A program made the position numbers and the translations under genes. The notes beneath the pieces were generated by a model. It was not told the DNA's origin. It did not search any database and saw nothing but the letters and a program-made list of their open reading frames with translations. A stretch of DNA of 64,000 bases from Asterochloris sp. CNOR1. Taxonomy: Eukaryota > Chlorophyta > Trebouxiophyceae > Trebouxiales > Trebouxiaceae. The stretch is from the NCBI GenBank assembly GCA_963969365.1, contig OZ017746.1:1116001-1180000 (forward strand), written 5' to 3'. Shown here piece after piece: positions 45,973 to 57,880 of this stretch (the stretch's first letter is position 1; each line of letters starts with the position of its first letter).

Positions 45973-48900
45973 TCAAGCGCAGTACAGGGTCTTCTCAATG
46001 ATGGGCGGGATGGGCTTGATCTCTGTGCCCAACTCCTGCTCAATGCGGTACCTGCAGGCAGCACGCCAAGAGTTGTGCTGTGTGGGTTTGGTCAGCCAGG
46101 TTGGGGGTGCCAGCAAGGTCGCTCCCCCCAAGTTTCACACTTCCCACCTGAGTGCAGGCTGAGAGGTGCGTGCGCAAGCTGGCGCTGCCTGGGCCCCAAG
46201 ATGTGGCTGCCAACCTCACTCAGGACTGGGCAAACTTTTGAGGCAGACAACAAGGTGCACCAGCATAAGGCAGCTCACAGGTTGAAGCGGTCATCATAGG
46301 TGATCAAGTTCACAGCCAGGCCCAAGTGCCCAAAGCGTCCAGACCGCCCCACCTGCACAGAAGGGAAGCAGGGCGTTCACGGCCATGCCATGAAAATCAG
46401 GCAACTGGGGTGCTGAAGATCAGGCTCAGCAGGCTGATCCCCTGCTGCCTGCTGCAAATGCTGGTGGGCAAGGTGCTGAGGCCAAAGGGCTCACCCTGTG
46501 CAGGTAGGTCTCCGAGTTCTTGGGGAAGTCAAAATTGATCACGACATTGACAGCCTGAATGTCAATGCCGCGAGTGAAGAGGTCTGCAGCCAAGGTGACG
46601 GAGCCTCTCAGCACACAGCTTGCACCTGCAGAGTGCTTGCACGGCAGCCTGCAGTGCTGCATGCAGGCCAACTGGGTGCCAACACACAGCCTGCACTGCA
46701 GCAAAGGGCTTGACACCATGCAGCATGCATCACAGGCATGGCAGCCATGACAGTCAGTGACCATTTGCGGCAAGCTCCCTGCTGGGGGTCATGCAGCCAA
46801 GTCATAAAGTGCCTATGGGGTGCAGCCGCAACGGAGCGCGGCTAGGGCGGGGAGGTGCCGCGCCAGGTGCCAGCAGTCTGCACAAAACAAACATTTGGCA
46901 TGCTCCTGCAGGCTATGAGATCGTGCAACCACCTGAGGACACCAGGTTCCTGCAATTGCCATTCCTGAAGTCATGGAACACACGGTTGCGGTGGTCCTGG
47001 CGCATCTTGGCGTGGATATAGTAGCAGGAGTAGCCCAGCTCTGTGATTTTCTTGGACAGCAGCTCCACCCGATTGACTGAGTTGCAAAAGATGATGGACT
47101 GGTTGATTTGGAGCTGCAGGGAGCAGGGAGCATGTCAGCCTAGCCCTTGAGAGGCTCTGCAAGGCCATAATCATCAGTAGGTGCACCTGCTGCAAGCACA
47201 GATACAGGCTGCTGAAGAAGCAATTTCAGGCTGCAGAGCCGACTGTCATACATGCATGTGCAGCCGGCGCATGCAGGCAGCACATGTTACTATGCCTGCT
47301 GAGTCTGCCGGGGGGTTTCTGAAGTAGACGGCCTCAAGTGACGAGCAAGTGTAAGCAGGTACTGGGCTGCCCGATGCCTGTTCTAGCGTGCAGAGGATGC
47401 AACACGAGCAGGTATCACAGCCCCGCAGATAGTTATGCAGACCACTCAGTTGGGAGCCACAGGGCTGAAGAGCACAGTAATGCCCAGCGACTGCAAGCAG
47501 TGGGGCAATCTAGTTCCCTTTCTGGCAAGTCAGGCACCCGAGGCTCGCCTTGGAGAATAGCGTGTTGAGGCAGTGCACCTTCTGCCTCTCCTCCACAAAA
47601 GCATAGAACTGCAGCATCACACAGGGAGCCAATCAGACAACTTGCTGCTGCACTGCAAAGGTGGTGCCTGCCCAGCAGATCGTGTGCGCTTGTTCAGGGA
47701 CAGCCCACAAAGGTGCCCATCATGTGAAGCGGCTGTGCTGGTGCACCCTCCTGTCCTGATTCGCGTGCACAGCAACAGCATGCAACCAGTCTTGCCTGTG
47801 CACCTGTGCAAAAGAGGTGATGGCTCGATTCACACCCATCAGCGCCAAGCAGGTACAGGGCGCTTGTCTGCGTGACACTGCAGGCAGGCAGCTCACCCCG
47901 CCAGCCAGCCAGCCCAGCCTGCTTGCCGGCAGTACAGGGCAGCACAAAGTGGTGCCCTGATAGTCTTCAGCGTCAGCGCTGAAGGGATGGGCAGACCCCC
48001 ATGTTCTCACTGGGGCCTTGTGGCATCTCCCTGTGCGGCGTCTCTCAACACCAGACCTAAAGGCTCGCATCCCTCCAGCCCCAACCCTGAATCCCCCATG
48101 AGCCATGGCCAACACCACCGGGCAGTGCAGGGGCCTGCTTGCCTGCGTGACGCCTTTCAGCGTCAGCTCGTCCATGAGGTTGATGACGTAGGGCTTGCGC
48201 AGGAACTTGTCCCGGAAGGACTTGACCACCACAGGGAAGGTCGCTGAGTACAGGAGGATCTGCCTGTTGCTGGGCAAGAAGTTGATGAGCTGCTCCACAA
48301 TGGGCTGGAACTCGGGGGACAGCAGCTTGTCAGCCTGCAGAGCAGACCGGCGCTGACACCTGTCAGCCTGCCTGAGTGCTGTGAGTTGGCCAGGCAGCAC
48401 AGCAGACACACGCAGAGGTGGCAAGCGGCGATCCTTGCATTGCAAGCATGTGGCAGGGAGCAGTCTGCACCAACTTTTGGCAAGCAGCCAGGGCACATCA
48501 GACGTGGACACCTTGACACCAGCATGTTGGCAGCCTGCTGGCAGTAGGCCTGCTGCTGCTGGGCATTCAGGAAGGCCCTGCATGCTGGTTGTGGATGCAC
48601 CCTATTAGCTCTAACACAGTGCCTGCTCCGGCCAGACCCCAAGAATGCAAGCACAGATCCAGGTAGTGTTGTGTGATGCTTGTGTGCTCAAGCTACATGA
48701 CAAAATCTATACGCATGATCTGCTTCGCCAGCCCAAACTAAGACTGACCTCGTCCATGGCCATCATCTTGCAACTCTGCAGCTTGGCCACGCCCTTGCCT
48801 GCCAGGTCCAAGATGCGCCCGGGGGTGGCCACAACAACATGCACACTGCATCCAGGAAAAGAAGAATTGTTTGGGCACACAGTGTGAGCACAAGTCCTCA

Positions 48901-51435
48901 TCAAGTTGTCTTGGTGACAGGCAACTAACAGCCAGTAACCAGAGCTCATGCAGCTGCATTGCTCAGCACCTCTTTGCCCCGTGCCCACATGCAGTCTCTC
49001 GGAAAAGACAGCCAAGTATGAACGCATCCCCCTGGAGAGCATAGCACTTGGGAAGCACCAAGGCACCCCCCGAATTGGGAAGCCCTGGATATGCATAGCA
49101 CTGGAAAGCTGAGCAGTGGGCGCCACAAAGCTGTGTGCCCAGCAGGCGCCCTGCACCCTGCCTACCCTCTGCAACAACAGGGCCTCGCCACAAAGCCCCC
49201 AGACATGCTCGGCTTGCATGTAACAGAAAGGCAAACATGCTGGGTTCCAACTTTTCCGCTCGGCATGCTACTATCCACTGAACGATGGCGCTGTAAGAGC
49301 GGGCGCAGTGTCTGCTGGCAGTCCAGCGCTCACTCCGGCTCTCCGCCCTGCTCCAGTCATGGCATGCTGCGCACCCCAAACAAACACACCACTACCCCGC
49401 CCCCGGGCTCTTCGCCCCCACCTTTCTGCATGAGGCGTGCCGACTGGCCACACAGTTCACCTGTTGTACAGCCGCATGATGTCATCGCGCAGGGAGGTTC
49501 CCCCAGTGGTGACCATGACCTCCACCTTGAGATGCTTGCCCAGCTCCTTGCAGACCTGGGAGTTCTGGAGGGCCAGCTCACGCGTGGGCACCAGGATCAT
49601 GGCTGCAGGGCAGGACGTGAGGGATCTGATGAGAGGTGCAGCGGGCAGCGCCGGCAAAAGAATGCCAGAGTGCAGCCACAGACTTCTGACGGTATCGCTT
49701 GTTGGCGGGCGACAGTATCACGTCTGCAGGGCAGGCGGCAGCTTAGATCAGGGTTTGGTTTGTCCTGCAGGCAAATGCAGGTCTGTCGCCTAATCCTGCT
49801 GGGCTCCACATTGTGTGCGTGCAACATCATGGCAGCGGGCAGGGAGGAGGTCTGAATGAGTGCAGGGCTGGAAGGGTGAGCAGGCAGATCCACGCCCTGC
49901 CCTATGAGGTCAGCGTCAAAACAAGGTTTTGATTCCTGGGGTGCAAACCCTAAGCCATCCTGCCGGAAGAGCTAAGCTGAGTAGCTGATTGAACAGCACA
50001 AAGCAGCAGGAGGGCAGTGAGACCAGACGCAGAGTCTGCCATTCCACAGGGGTGTCCTTGACCGCCATGTCAATGCACCCCCGTGGTCACAAGTGGCTGA
50101 GAACAGGACGCAGGTGCTGTGCTGCCTCACTGAGCAGTGCAGATAGCAGTGCACTGACCACCTCCTATAGGCGCAGGCTACGCAGCACCTGCTGGCCTTC
50201 TGTGCTGTGTTGAGAGATCTGCATTGGTTTATGCCTGGACCTCAATGTCACTGGGTGCCATGTCGGTGCGCTCCAGCAGTCACAATGTTGACATCTGACA
50301 GACAAATGTGGGTGCTGCAAGCTGAGCAGCGCAGAGAGCAACGCCCTGATTGTGTCCCCCTGGAAGCTGGCTGAGCAGCATTGGCGGGCCCTCTGCTGCC
50401 TTCTTGGACAATTGTCGAAGTTCCTGCCTCACCCTGAATGTCGCTGGACGCTGTGTCGATGCGCTCTAGCAGGGGGATCGTGAATGCAGCTGTCTTGCCA
50501 GTGCCATTCTTGGCACGGGCCAGGATGTCCCTGCCCGTCAGAGCGATCGGGATGCTCTCTTCCTGGATGGGGCTGGGCTTCTCAAAGCCCTTCTCATAGA
50601 TGCCCTGGAGCAGCTCGCGCTTCAGAAAGTAGTCCTCAAAGTCGTTGCCCTTGGTGGCCGTCACATCCTGCAACAAGCGCAAGCCATTTGGTGATTGTGC
50701 CAGATGTGTGGGCGGTCATGAGCTGGTGGACATCACATTCTGTAGGGCAGGTGCGGGGGTGAGTCTGGAGGTGGCAGTGGAGCCGCGCTCGGGAGAAGCA
50801 ACACTGCACGACATCCTTTGTGGCTGTCATAACCTGCATGAACAGGGCACAGAACAAAAGATGGCGGCAGTCAGTTGTGGCAGTCAAAATTGGCAGAGGT
50901 AGCAGCACCCAAGATTAGGAGCACTGTGCACGACAAGAGGACCAAATTAGGTGGCCCTTGATGGCTGTCAGAGTCTGTAGGGGGGAGTGTGCGTCAGGGG
51001 CAACTGCAGGCTGCACAGGCAGTGGGAGCAGTGGCTGTCACATCCAGGTGGCAAGTGGTATGGCCTTGGGCACTCAATCAAAACATTTCTGTGATCTGGT
51101 ATCATAGAGCAGCTCGCGGACAGCAAAACACAATGCCTCGACACAAGGGCACTCACTAGACATGCGCCTGCATCCCTTAAACAGCGCTGTGCCTGCGCCG
51201 TTGGCCTACTTTGACGCCTCATCTCCATAGGAGGAGCTCAGGGTGCTGGGAGACTGTCTTAGGGCCTGCCAACAATCGTGGCCCTCCCCTTCCTCAGCAT
51301 GGGCCCAGCATGCAATCCCCTGGTGGATTCAGTAAAAGAGCAGGGCCTCACCTCTGTTTGGTACCTATTGTCTGCAGGGGGCCGCTGGAGACCTTTCTTC
51401 CAGTCAGCGTCGCTCTGAGGATGAGAGGCTGCCAT
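45973..51435 (-). CDS. DHH1: DEAD-box RNA helicase DHH1/DDX6
   Basis: DHH1/DDX6 is a cytoplasmic RNA helicase acting in decapping, translational repression and P-bodies. ATG at 51435 gives [20 protein letters not shown] and ADNRYQTE, joined to [20 protein letters not shown]. Motifs in order: Q motif [24 protein letters not shown], Ia [11 protein letters not shown], Ib [19 protein letters not shown] (split by an intron), III YSATFP, then [61 protein letters not shown] and [15 protein letters not shown]. It ends [11 protein letters not shown] at 45973. Two introns have GC donors: after GVTQ (48143) and after LFSK (47549). Large introns around 49-51 kb contain copies of exon edges. Identity is certain; exon borders follow conserved joins. 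Confidence 0.95.
50239..50480 (-). repeat. Copy of the DHH1 exon end [13 protein letters not shown]
   Basis: The true exon end (about 50480-50433) is echoed in the intron at about 50280-50239, reading [14 protein letters not shown]. Spacing is about 195 bases. The frame is open within the copy. Confidence 0.7.
50650..51055 (-). repeat. Copies of the DHH1 exon start DVTATKGND
   Basis: The exon starts CAG|GATGTGACGGCCACCAAG at 50667. Upstream in the intron are ATGACAGCCACAAAGGATG (about 50810-50836), CTGACAGCCATCAAGGGCC (about 50953-50975) and GGATGTGACAGCCACTGC (about 51030-51048). Spacings are roughly 80-160 bases. The second copy also has a CAG acceptor just before it. Confidence 0.65.
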
Positions 51436-52616
51436 GGCAGCTGTGAATCCGGTGATCTTCTGAGCTCTGCGGCCAGCCTGATGTCTTTGATCTCTTCGTG
51501 CCGAGCCTTAGCGCGGGGGAGGTGCTCTCCGCTGCCTCTCTGCCGGGGACGCCTTGCGCTCTGCCTCGTTCAAGCGCCCAAACAAGAGTTTGGCAACAAG
51601 TGGAAATGGAAAAGGAAAACCTGCTTGCTTGCAAGCCCATTGCTGACCTGAAAAGGGCTGTGTTGGCCAACTGCACTGCATGACACCCTGTTCTACCTCC
51701 TGCTACGCATAGGTGCTCTTGCTCTGAGCCGATCAGAACTCTGCATCATCCTTGCAGCTGCAGATCTCTGCTCATCTTTGCTGTTGCTATCTGTGTAAAC
51801 ACCTGTGGCTGATGGCACAGCTGCCAGCAGTGGCATAGACTGATGGACTGTTGTTGTTCAGCTCACGCAGTCCCTTGCACAGCCGCGCGCAGCGGGGTGT
51901 AGAGCTCAAGGCATGACCCGGGTGCAGCAGACTGACAGGCCATCTTTGGAGCCTTCCAGAAGCTCTGCCAGCCCCATCAAGACTGCCGGCACAATCACAG
52001 GAAGTCCATGGCTGCGGCATGCAGCCTATACTGAGCCTACATGAGGCAGTCTGACATGGGACAAGCTCAGACTTCTATGTTGCCCTGCAGCATTGCTTGA
52101 GCCAGCACCTGCATACGCTATGCTTCAGGCATGTCTGCGCCTCCCACCTAGCAATCTGAGTGCTGTACAGCCTTGATGTCGCGTACGGCTTGCCCCTGCA
52201 AAGCAATCAGCTAGACATTGGTGGTAAGTCTCTGCCCCCACACCTCATGGGCGTGCATGTGGCCATGCTGTGTTCTTGTAGCCTCGGGATGGTACTGACA
52301 TCCACCAGACTTGGCAGGAACAACACTTCTGCTGAATGCTCCGCAACCAGAAAAAAAAGTCCTGCAACCAGGGAAGAGCTCGTTGTGCAGGATCCGTCGC
52401 ATGGGCTTGGTCTAGGTCATATACAAACCTCTGTGTTGGCCGGCATTTGCAACATGTCTGGATGCGCCGGCACGCACAGCTTCACTGCCAGGCCCCAGTG
52501 GTGTCTTCATCTGGGAGGTACCACACTGCTGTCTCGATCTCGGAATCAGCCACGTGCAAATCGCAGTGAAAGGCTGACACTGAGAGCAGATGACAGCAGG
52601 CAGCAAGGTTTGAGTT
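51436..52616. other. Divergent region of DHH1 and TatC, possible TatC 5' exon
   Basis: Nearly 1.2 kb between the DHH1 start and the first supported TatC exon. It holds both promoters and perhaps an upstream TatC transit-peptide exon (an Arg/Ser-rich open frame spans 52290-52630). No independent gene was recognised. Confidence 0.4.
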
Positions 52617-54354
52617 ATGCTGCAGCTTGACATTTCATGCTGCATGGCAGTCATCAGCGCAGCAGCATCTCCATGCCATGCTACAGGGGGGGCCTCTGAG
52701 CATCAGGAGGGAACCACTCCTGCTGTCACTGAGGGTCGCGCAGCGCTTGCAACCTTGAATGCAAATGGTGCCCAGCCGCCTGGCCAGCCAGAAGACCTGG
52801 ACCAGACACCCAGTGCACTGCAGCAGTGGATGTACCCAGGTCTGTTCAGTTCTTTTTTTGTTTGTCCCACTTGATCTGTGCATGAAGCGCTGCCCCTGGG
52901 AGACAGTTGACTGCTACTGTCAAAATACAGTGCTCCAGGCTGCCAGCCATTGCGGGCACGAGGATCAGGCACCTGCTCAGGCTCCTGGTCCCTGATAGTC
53001 CTGGGGTCAGGAGACACCGAAGCATTCACGTTCCATGCTGCCTGCTTTGCAGCACGATGCCATCGTCTGAGTGCTACTGTTTCAGGCAGGCCACACGCTG
53101 TGCCTGCAGACCAGTCAGAGCTGGAGGGGGACTTCAGCGTCCCCGTCTGGGACCATCTGGAGGAGCTGCGCGAGCGCGTGCTGGTAGCAGGCCTGGCGAC
53201 CCTGGCAGCCATCTGTGCCTGCTTCTGCGTGAGCAAAGATCTGGTGGTTTTTCTGGAGGCCCCTGTGGCAGAGCAGGGCGTCCGCTTCCTGCAGCTCAGC
53301 CCAGGAGAGTTCTTCTTCACAACCCTCAAGGTCACTCATGCAGATACCTGTGTGCTGCACTGCTTGTCATTGTGTTCGGGACAATGTCCTCTCCACCTCC
53401 AAGGCAGCAATGTGAAGGTATTGCCCCTGCTGGGCTGCACAGCAGCAACATTGGCATTGAGTCAGCTGCAGTGCACCATGTTGCGTCGCACTGTCTGCTG
53501 TCGTAGCTGGCCACTGCGGATGCTCTGTTGTTTCCTCAAATTGCCTGACGAGTCTTTGCAGCCATGCACCTTTGTGAGCATGGGACTGGCGTCCTCCATT
53601 GCTTGCACTGTGGCGCTTTTTACCTACAGGTGTCAGGGTATGCTGGTCTTCTGCTGGCCGTGCCCACTGTGTTGTACGAAATTGCTGCATACGTGGTGCC
53701 CGGCTTGACCAAGAGCGAACGCCGCTTCCTGGCGCCAGTCATATTTGGGTCTTCTATCCTTTTCTATGTTGGGTGAGTAGACGGTATGTGCTGCCACACT
53801 GTCCAGAAGACAGCCCAGCTACCCCTGCACCGTACAAGGGGCCTTGACGTGACAGGGAAACCCCCTTGGGCCTGCAGGTTGCTGTTTGCCTATGAAATCC
53901 TGACGCCTGCAGCCCTTAATTTCTTTGTGAATTATGCTGATGGCGCAGTGGAGTCTTTGTGGTCCATTGACCAGTATTTTGAGTTTGTGCTGGTCCTGCT
54001 GCTCAGCACAGGCCTCAGCTTCCAGGTGAGGCATGGCTGCTTGCTCAGTCTTTATACTTTCAATGCCACAGCTGCATTGCTTTGCACTGGGCCCATTAGG
54101 CTGATTACCATCTGCTGCTGCAGGTACCCGTCATCCAGGTGTTGCTCGGCAGCTTAGGCCTCGTTACCTCAAAGCAGATGTTTTCCCAGTGGAGATTTGT
54201 GGTAGTCGGGGCCACCATTGCAGCTGCAGTGTTGACGCCGTCCACAGATCCTTTCACCCAGACTCTGTTGGCAGTGCCATTGATCTGCCTCTATCTTGGT
54301 GGCGCTGCTGCAGTCAGGGCCATTGAGGGCGCAAAGGGTCAGCAGCCTGCTTGA
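52617..54354 (+). CDS. TATC: TatC, thylakoid twin-arginine translocase subunit
   Basis: TatC is the six-helix receptor subunit of the twin-arginine (delta-pH) protein export pathway in the thylakoid membrane. Exons: about 52617-52839, 53110-53330, 53630-53772, 53878-54025 and 54124-54354, all joining in phase. The family signature [20 protein letters not shown] starts the core, followed by helices around [40 protein letters not shown] and [20 protein letters not shown], a loop [36 protein letters not shown] and [20 protein letters not shown] with a final [13 protein letters not shown]. It ends GAKGQQPA. The first exon ([17 protein letters not shown]) belongs to the presequence; the ATG at 52617 is the first in that frame but does not look like a classic transit-peptide start, so an upstream exon is likely. 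Confidence 0.9.
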
Positions 54355-54810
54355 CCCTCCTAATTTTGACATCCTGGTTTCAAAAATAGTTTATCTGAAT
54401 TCATCCATGCATTCAATTGGACTCTCTGCCAACAGGTGTTTCAGCGCCTCTGGTCGCAGGGATCCTGCCTTTGCCAATGGCAGCGTCATCGCTGTTTGCA
54501 GCAGCAGCTGCAGCGCTGGCTGAGCAGCACAGCAGTGCACTTACGCATGATCAGTATACTTCATACAATTATGGGCATCCGCAGGTATGATGCCCTACCG
54601 AGCTCAACTGCCCCCGCCGCAGGCTGCAGCACCAGACGCAGCCCTTGTGAGTACCAACTATGGGCCATGGGTGTGCAGATATGGTGAGATGCAGGTGCAG
54701 CAACAAGATACAGGCTGCACTGCTCATCTGAGGCCGGCCGTCTGACCTGCTCGATATGATGCAAGGGGTTGTGCAGCGCGGAAGGACGCCTCCAATGCGC
54801 TCTTCCTCAT
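54355..54810. other. Convergent region between TatC and the SelK-like gene
   Basis: About 455 bases of 3' flanks. An Ala-rich open frame from an ATG near 54475 was considered and not supported. Confidence 0.45.
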
Positions 54811-55749
54811 TCAGCAACGTGCCGCTGAAGCAATGGTCAGAAGAGGGGCACGATTGGGCGGAGCACGCTCAAACCCTGCCTCACCTGTGCTGTCCAATTT
54901 GTTCAGCGAGCTCATGCCACTGATGCGGGGCCCACGAGGGCCACCACCGCCGCCGCCACTGCCACCTGAGGGCCTTTCCCCTCCGCTCCCACCTTTCTTG
55001 TCCCACCCCTTCCTGCAGGAATGAAGTGCGGGTTGCTTGAAAGGAAGTGCAGCGGGTCAGCGCTGCATACAGGCAGGAAACAAGGCAGATGCGGCATGCC
55101 TGCAGCGGGCAAGGCAGGCCACTTGCTGGGTGACCTGCAACGATACTCAGTAGCAGCAGAGCAGACACTGACAACACGCTGCAATGGGGTTACAGGTGTG
55201 CACATTGTGGACACAGGGCCTGTTCACATGGTGTGCTGGAGCTTCTTCAGGCCGGCTTCGCATTAAGCAGGCTCATGGCAGCCAAGGGCCAGCAACCCTA
55301 CTCCCTGCAGGTTCTATCAAGCTGAACCTCACTTTCTGGCATGCCGCTTGTACTCATCTGCCGCTGCTGGGTTGATGAGAGTCTGGAAGCTGCACCCAGG
55401 GAGAGAGCTTTGCTGAGTCAAATTGCAGGAAAGGCCTTGCAGCAGCACATCGGGGGCCATGCTAGCTCACAAGAAGCCTATGGCATTCACTACTGTCCAG
55501 AAGACCTCCACCAGGCTGCTGACAGACCACCAGGAGCGCCCAGCCACCAGCTCCCCTGCAAGAACAGGCCGGTAGATGTTGCTGCTTGCATTAGCATAAA
55601 CGCACACACACACAAGGAATTACTGGAGGCATAGGCTGTGGTGAACACCAGTGAGCCACATGGCAGCAGAGATAGGCACATTGCCATGAGCAAGTGAAGC
55701 TTCTCCTGATCCAAAGAGCTTAGCGCTTACCATTGCGGAGGTACACCAT
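54811..55749 (-). CDS. SELENOK: Selenoprotein K family protein, apparently a Cys form
   Basis: SelK-family proteins are small single-pass ER membrane proteins of the ERAD and palmitoylation machinery. Five tiny exons, all in phase: 55749-55731, 55555-55471, 55389-55333, 55012-54885 and 54824-54811 (303 bases, 100 residues). The protein reads MVYLRNGELVAGRSWWSVSS, a membrane helix LVEVFWTVVNAIGFFFQTLI, a basic part (EYKRHARKKGWDKKGG), a Gly-rich stretch GGSGGGGGGPRGPRISG and the end SLNKLDSTAARC. The MVYxxNGxxxxxRSxW start, single helix, Gly-rich arm and PRGPRISG motif are typical of the family. The final codon before the TGA stop is Cys (TGC), near the usual Sec position. The last exon is only 14 bases and is the least certain. 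Confidence 0.8.
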
Positions 55750-55938
55750 CGCCTCTGCTGCAGAGCGCTAAGGACTGTGGCAGCTGCTGAGCAGGAGCCA
55801 CAGAGAGGCCTGAAAGTTCTCTGGCAGGCTTCCACTGGGACAGGTCCGAGTGTGTGTGATTTCACCCTTTTCTATAAGGGAGCCTAGGTCTGGGCTGAAA
55901 TTGCATCTTCGCATCCTGACAGTCACAGGAGGAACAGC
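55750..55938. promoter_or_regulatory. Compact divergent promoter of the SelK-like gene and FTSJ1
   Basis: Only 189 bases separate the two start codons pointing away from each other, so both promoters and leaders must fit here. No named element was identified. Confidence 0.5.
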
Positions 55939-57629
55939 ATGGGGGCTTCCAGCAAGGACAAACGTGACATTTACTACAGGTGTGGTCTCCCAGTTGACCT
56001 GCGAATGCATAGCTGCTGAGCCATGTGCATGGCAATGAACGCAGGAAGGCAAAGGAGGAGGGCTGGCGGGCACGCAGCGCATTCAAGCTGCTTCAAATTG
56101 ATGAGGCCTTCCATATATTGGCAGGCAGGAGCTGCACAACATGCTAGCACATCGTCTGTCCCCGCCAGACTGATTCAAAGTGGCCTGCTCTGCAGGTGTC
56201 CAACATGTCGTGGATTTGTGCGCTGCACCAGGCAGCTGGAGTCAAGTGCTCAGCAGGCGCCTATACTTGCCCGCCAAGCGGCTTGGCAGGTGAGGTCTTG
56301 CCAGGTGCAGCGGCACTGCTGGTCTCAGGCCTGTTAGCTCTGCATCCAGCTGACACAGGCCTGACGGACTCGCTGCAGGATTGCAGACCTCCCCAAGATT
56401 GTGGCGGTCGACCTGCAGCCCATGGCACCCATTGCAGGGGTGACGCAGCTGCAGGGCGACATCACCAGCGCAGCCACCTCCCAGGCAGTCATCAGCCACT
56501 TTGATGGCCAGCAGGCAGACCTGGTGGTGTCTGATGGCGCCCCAGACGGTAAGTCATTGGGGTGCATGCTGCTGCTGGTACGCCAGCCTGCATGTGCTTG
56601 TCTGACAGCCTGACCCATGAGAACATGCAGCGCCTGTTCCTTCACCTGCTCATTGCTGGTTTTATCGGCAAACTGTATGCAGCGAATGGATTGTTCAGCT
56701 GAAGCTTCCCAGTTGTTGGTGTACTCTACTATTGTTGCTTGGAGTCACCCGCCTGCTTGCCTTGACTGAACTGCTGAAAATGCTGCCATTGAATTCCTGT
56801 GCGCAGTGACTGGGCTGCACGACATGGACGAGTTTGTGCAATCTCAGCTCATCCTGGCAGCGCTGACAGTGGTCACACACGTCCTCAAGCCCGGGGGGAG
56901 CTTTGTAGCCAAGGTTTTCAGGGGCAAAGATGCTGCCCTGCTGTACTCTCAGGTGCAGCATGCTTTGGGTGTTGAGCCATGCATATTCTCAACTCCTACA
57001 TCCCACTGCCATGGCCCAATATTTGCAAAACATCACAGGCGCTTGCCCGCTCTACAAAGCTGGTGCAGGGCATTGTGTGGCTCATGACTGCTTCACACAA
57101 GCTAGGCAGCTTTGGCTCACTTCCATTCCATGGCAGTGCAGCTGAAAATCTTCTTCCCGCTGGTCACCTTTGCCAAGCCCAAGAGCAGCCGCAACTCCAG
57201 CATGGGTATGTGCATGCAGCAGAGCTGTCATGCTTGGTGTGCACCTCATGCTGGATTTGTAGGACTGAGCCTGAGCTCTTACGACCAGTGTTGATCTTTC
57301 CCTGGTGCTTTGCAGAGGCCTTTGTGGTCTGCCAAGACTACAGCCCGCCAGCTGGCTTCCAGGCTACAGACTTGGCCTCGCTCCTGAGCAAAAGCTCATC
57401 AGACTATTTTGCTGTTGGCGCTCAGCCAAGCTTGGAGGCACAGCTTCTAATTCCTTTCCTGGCCTGTGGAGACTTGTCCGGCTTTGATGCTGATCAGTCA
57501 TATGACCTGCCGGGAGAGGGCTATGTTCCTTTGCCGCCAGTGCAGCCACCCACAGCGCCTGCCTACCGCGGTGCAGTGGAGCAGCAAAGGCAGCGGGATG
57601 GCATGGGGAGACCTGGCCGAGGTGGCTGA
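55939..57629 (+). CDS. FTSJ1: tRNA 2'-O-methyltransferase FTSJ1/TRM7
   Basis: FTSJ1/Trm7 uses SAM to methylate ribose 2'-OH groups in the tRNA anticodon loop (positions 32 and 34). ATG at 55939: [20 protein letters not shown], then [20 protein letters not shown] with the first catalytic Lys. The SAM-binding segment [18 protein letters not shown] follows. [37 protein letters not shown] (catalytic Asp), [20 protein letters not shown] and [18 protein letters not shown] (second Lys) are next, then [20 protein letters not shown] and [15 protein letters not shown] (catalytic Glu). So the K-D-K-E tetrad is complete. The protein continues about 70 residues past the core and ends [10 protein letters not shown]. 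Introns are short. Family certain; it could modify tRNA or act like the related Spb1 only on other evidence. Confidence 0.93.
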
Positions 57630-57880
57630 CGGGCTTGTTACTCCTCTGGGAACAGACCTGGAACAGCGGTGATGCAACATTATTGCAAGGTCACACGCTG
57701 TCTGGAGGAGTCGTGCCGAATTGATGGACTGGCATGCAGAATCAGGCATGGATACAACATTCGGAGGCCATGGGTGGAGCTTTGCTGATGATAACCACCA
57801 TGGACGTTGTCCATGCCTGGTAGCAAGACATACATAAGGGTCAACGTCGATAGTGCTGGAAATTGCAAAGCAAACCTGTA

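Noticed and set aside
54475-54590. Ala-rich small open frame (MAASSLFAAAAALAEQHSSA) after TatC
   Set aside because: No continuing exon in phase and no family; it lies in the convergent 3' region of TatC and the SelK-like gene.
54811-54813. TGA as a selenocysteine codon in the SelK-like gene
   Set aside because: Read-through does not give the short GR-type ending of SelK, and a Cys precedes the TGA; treated as a normal stop pending a SECIS search.
54833-55024. Plus-strand frame with a poly-proline stretch (GPPPPPPLPPEG)
   Set aside because: It is the antisense of the Gly-rich exon of the SelK-like gene.
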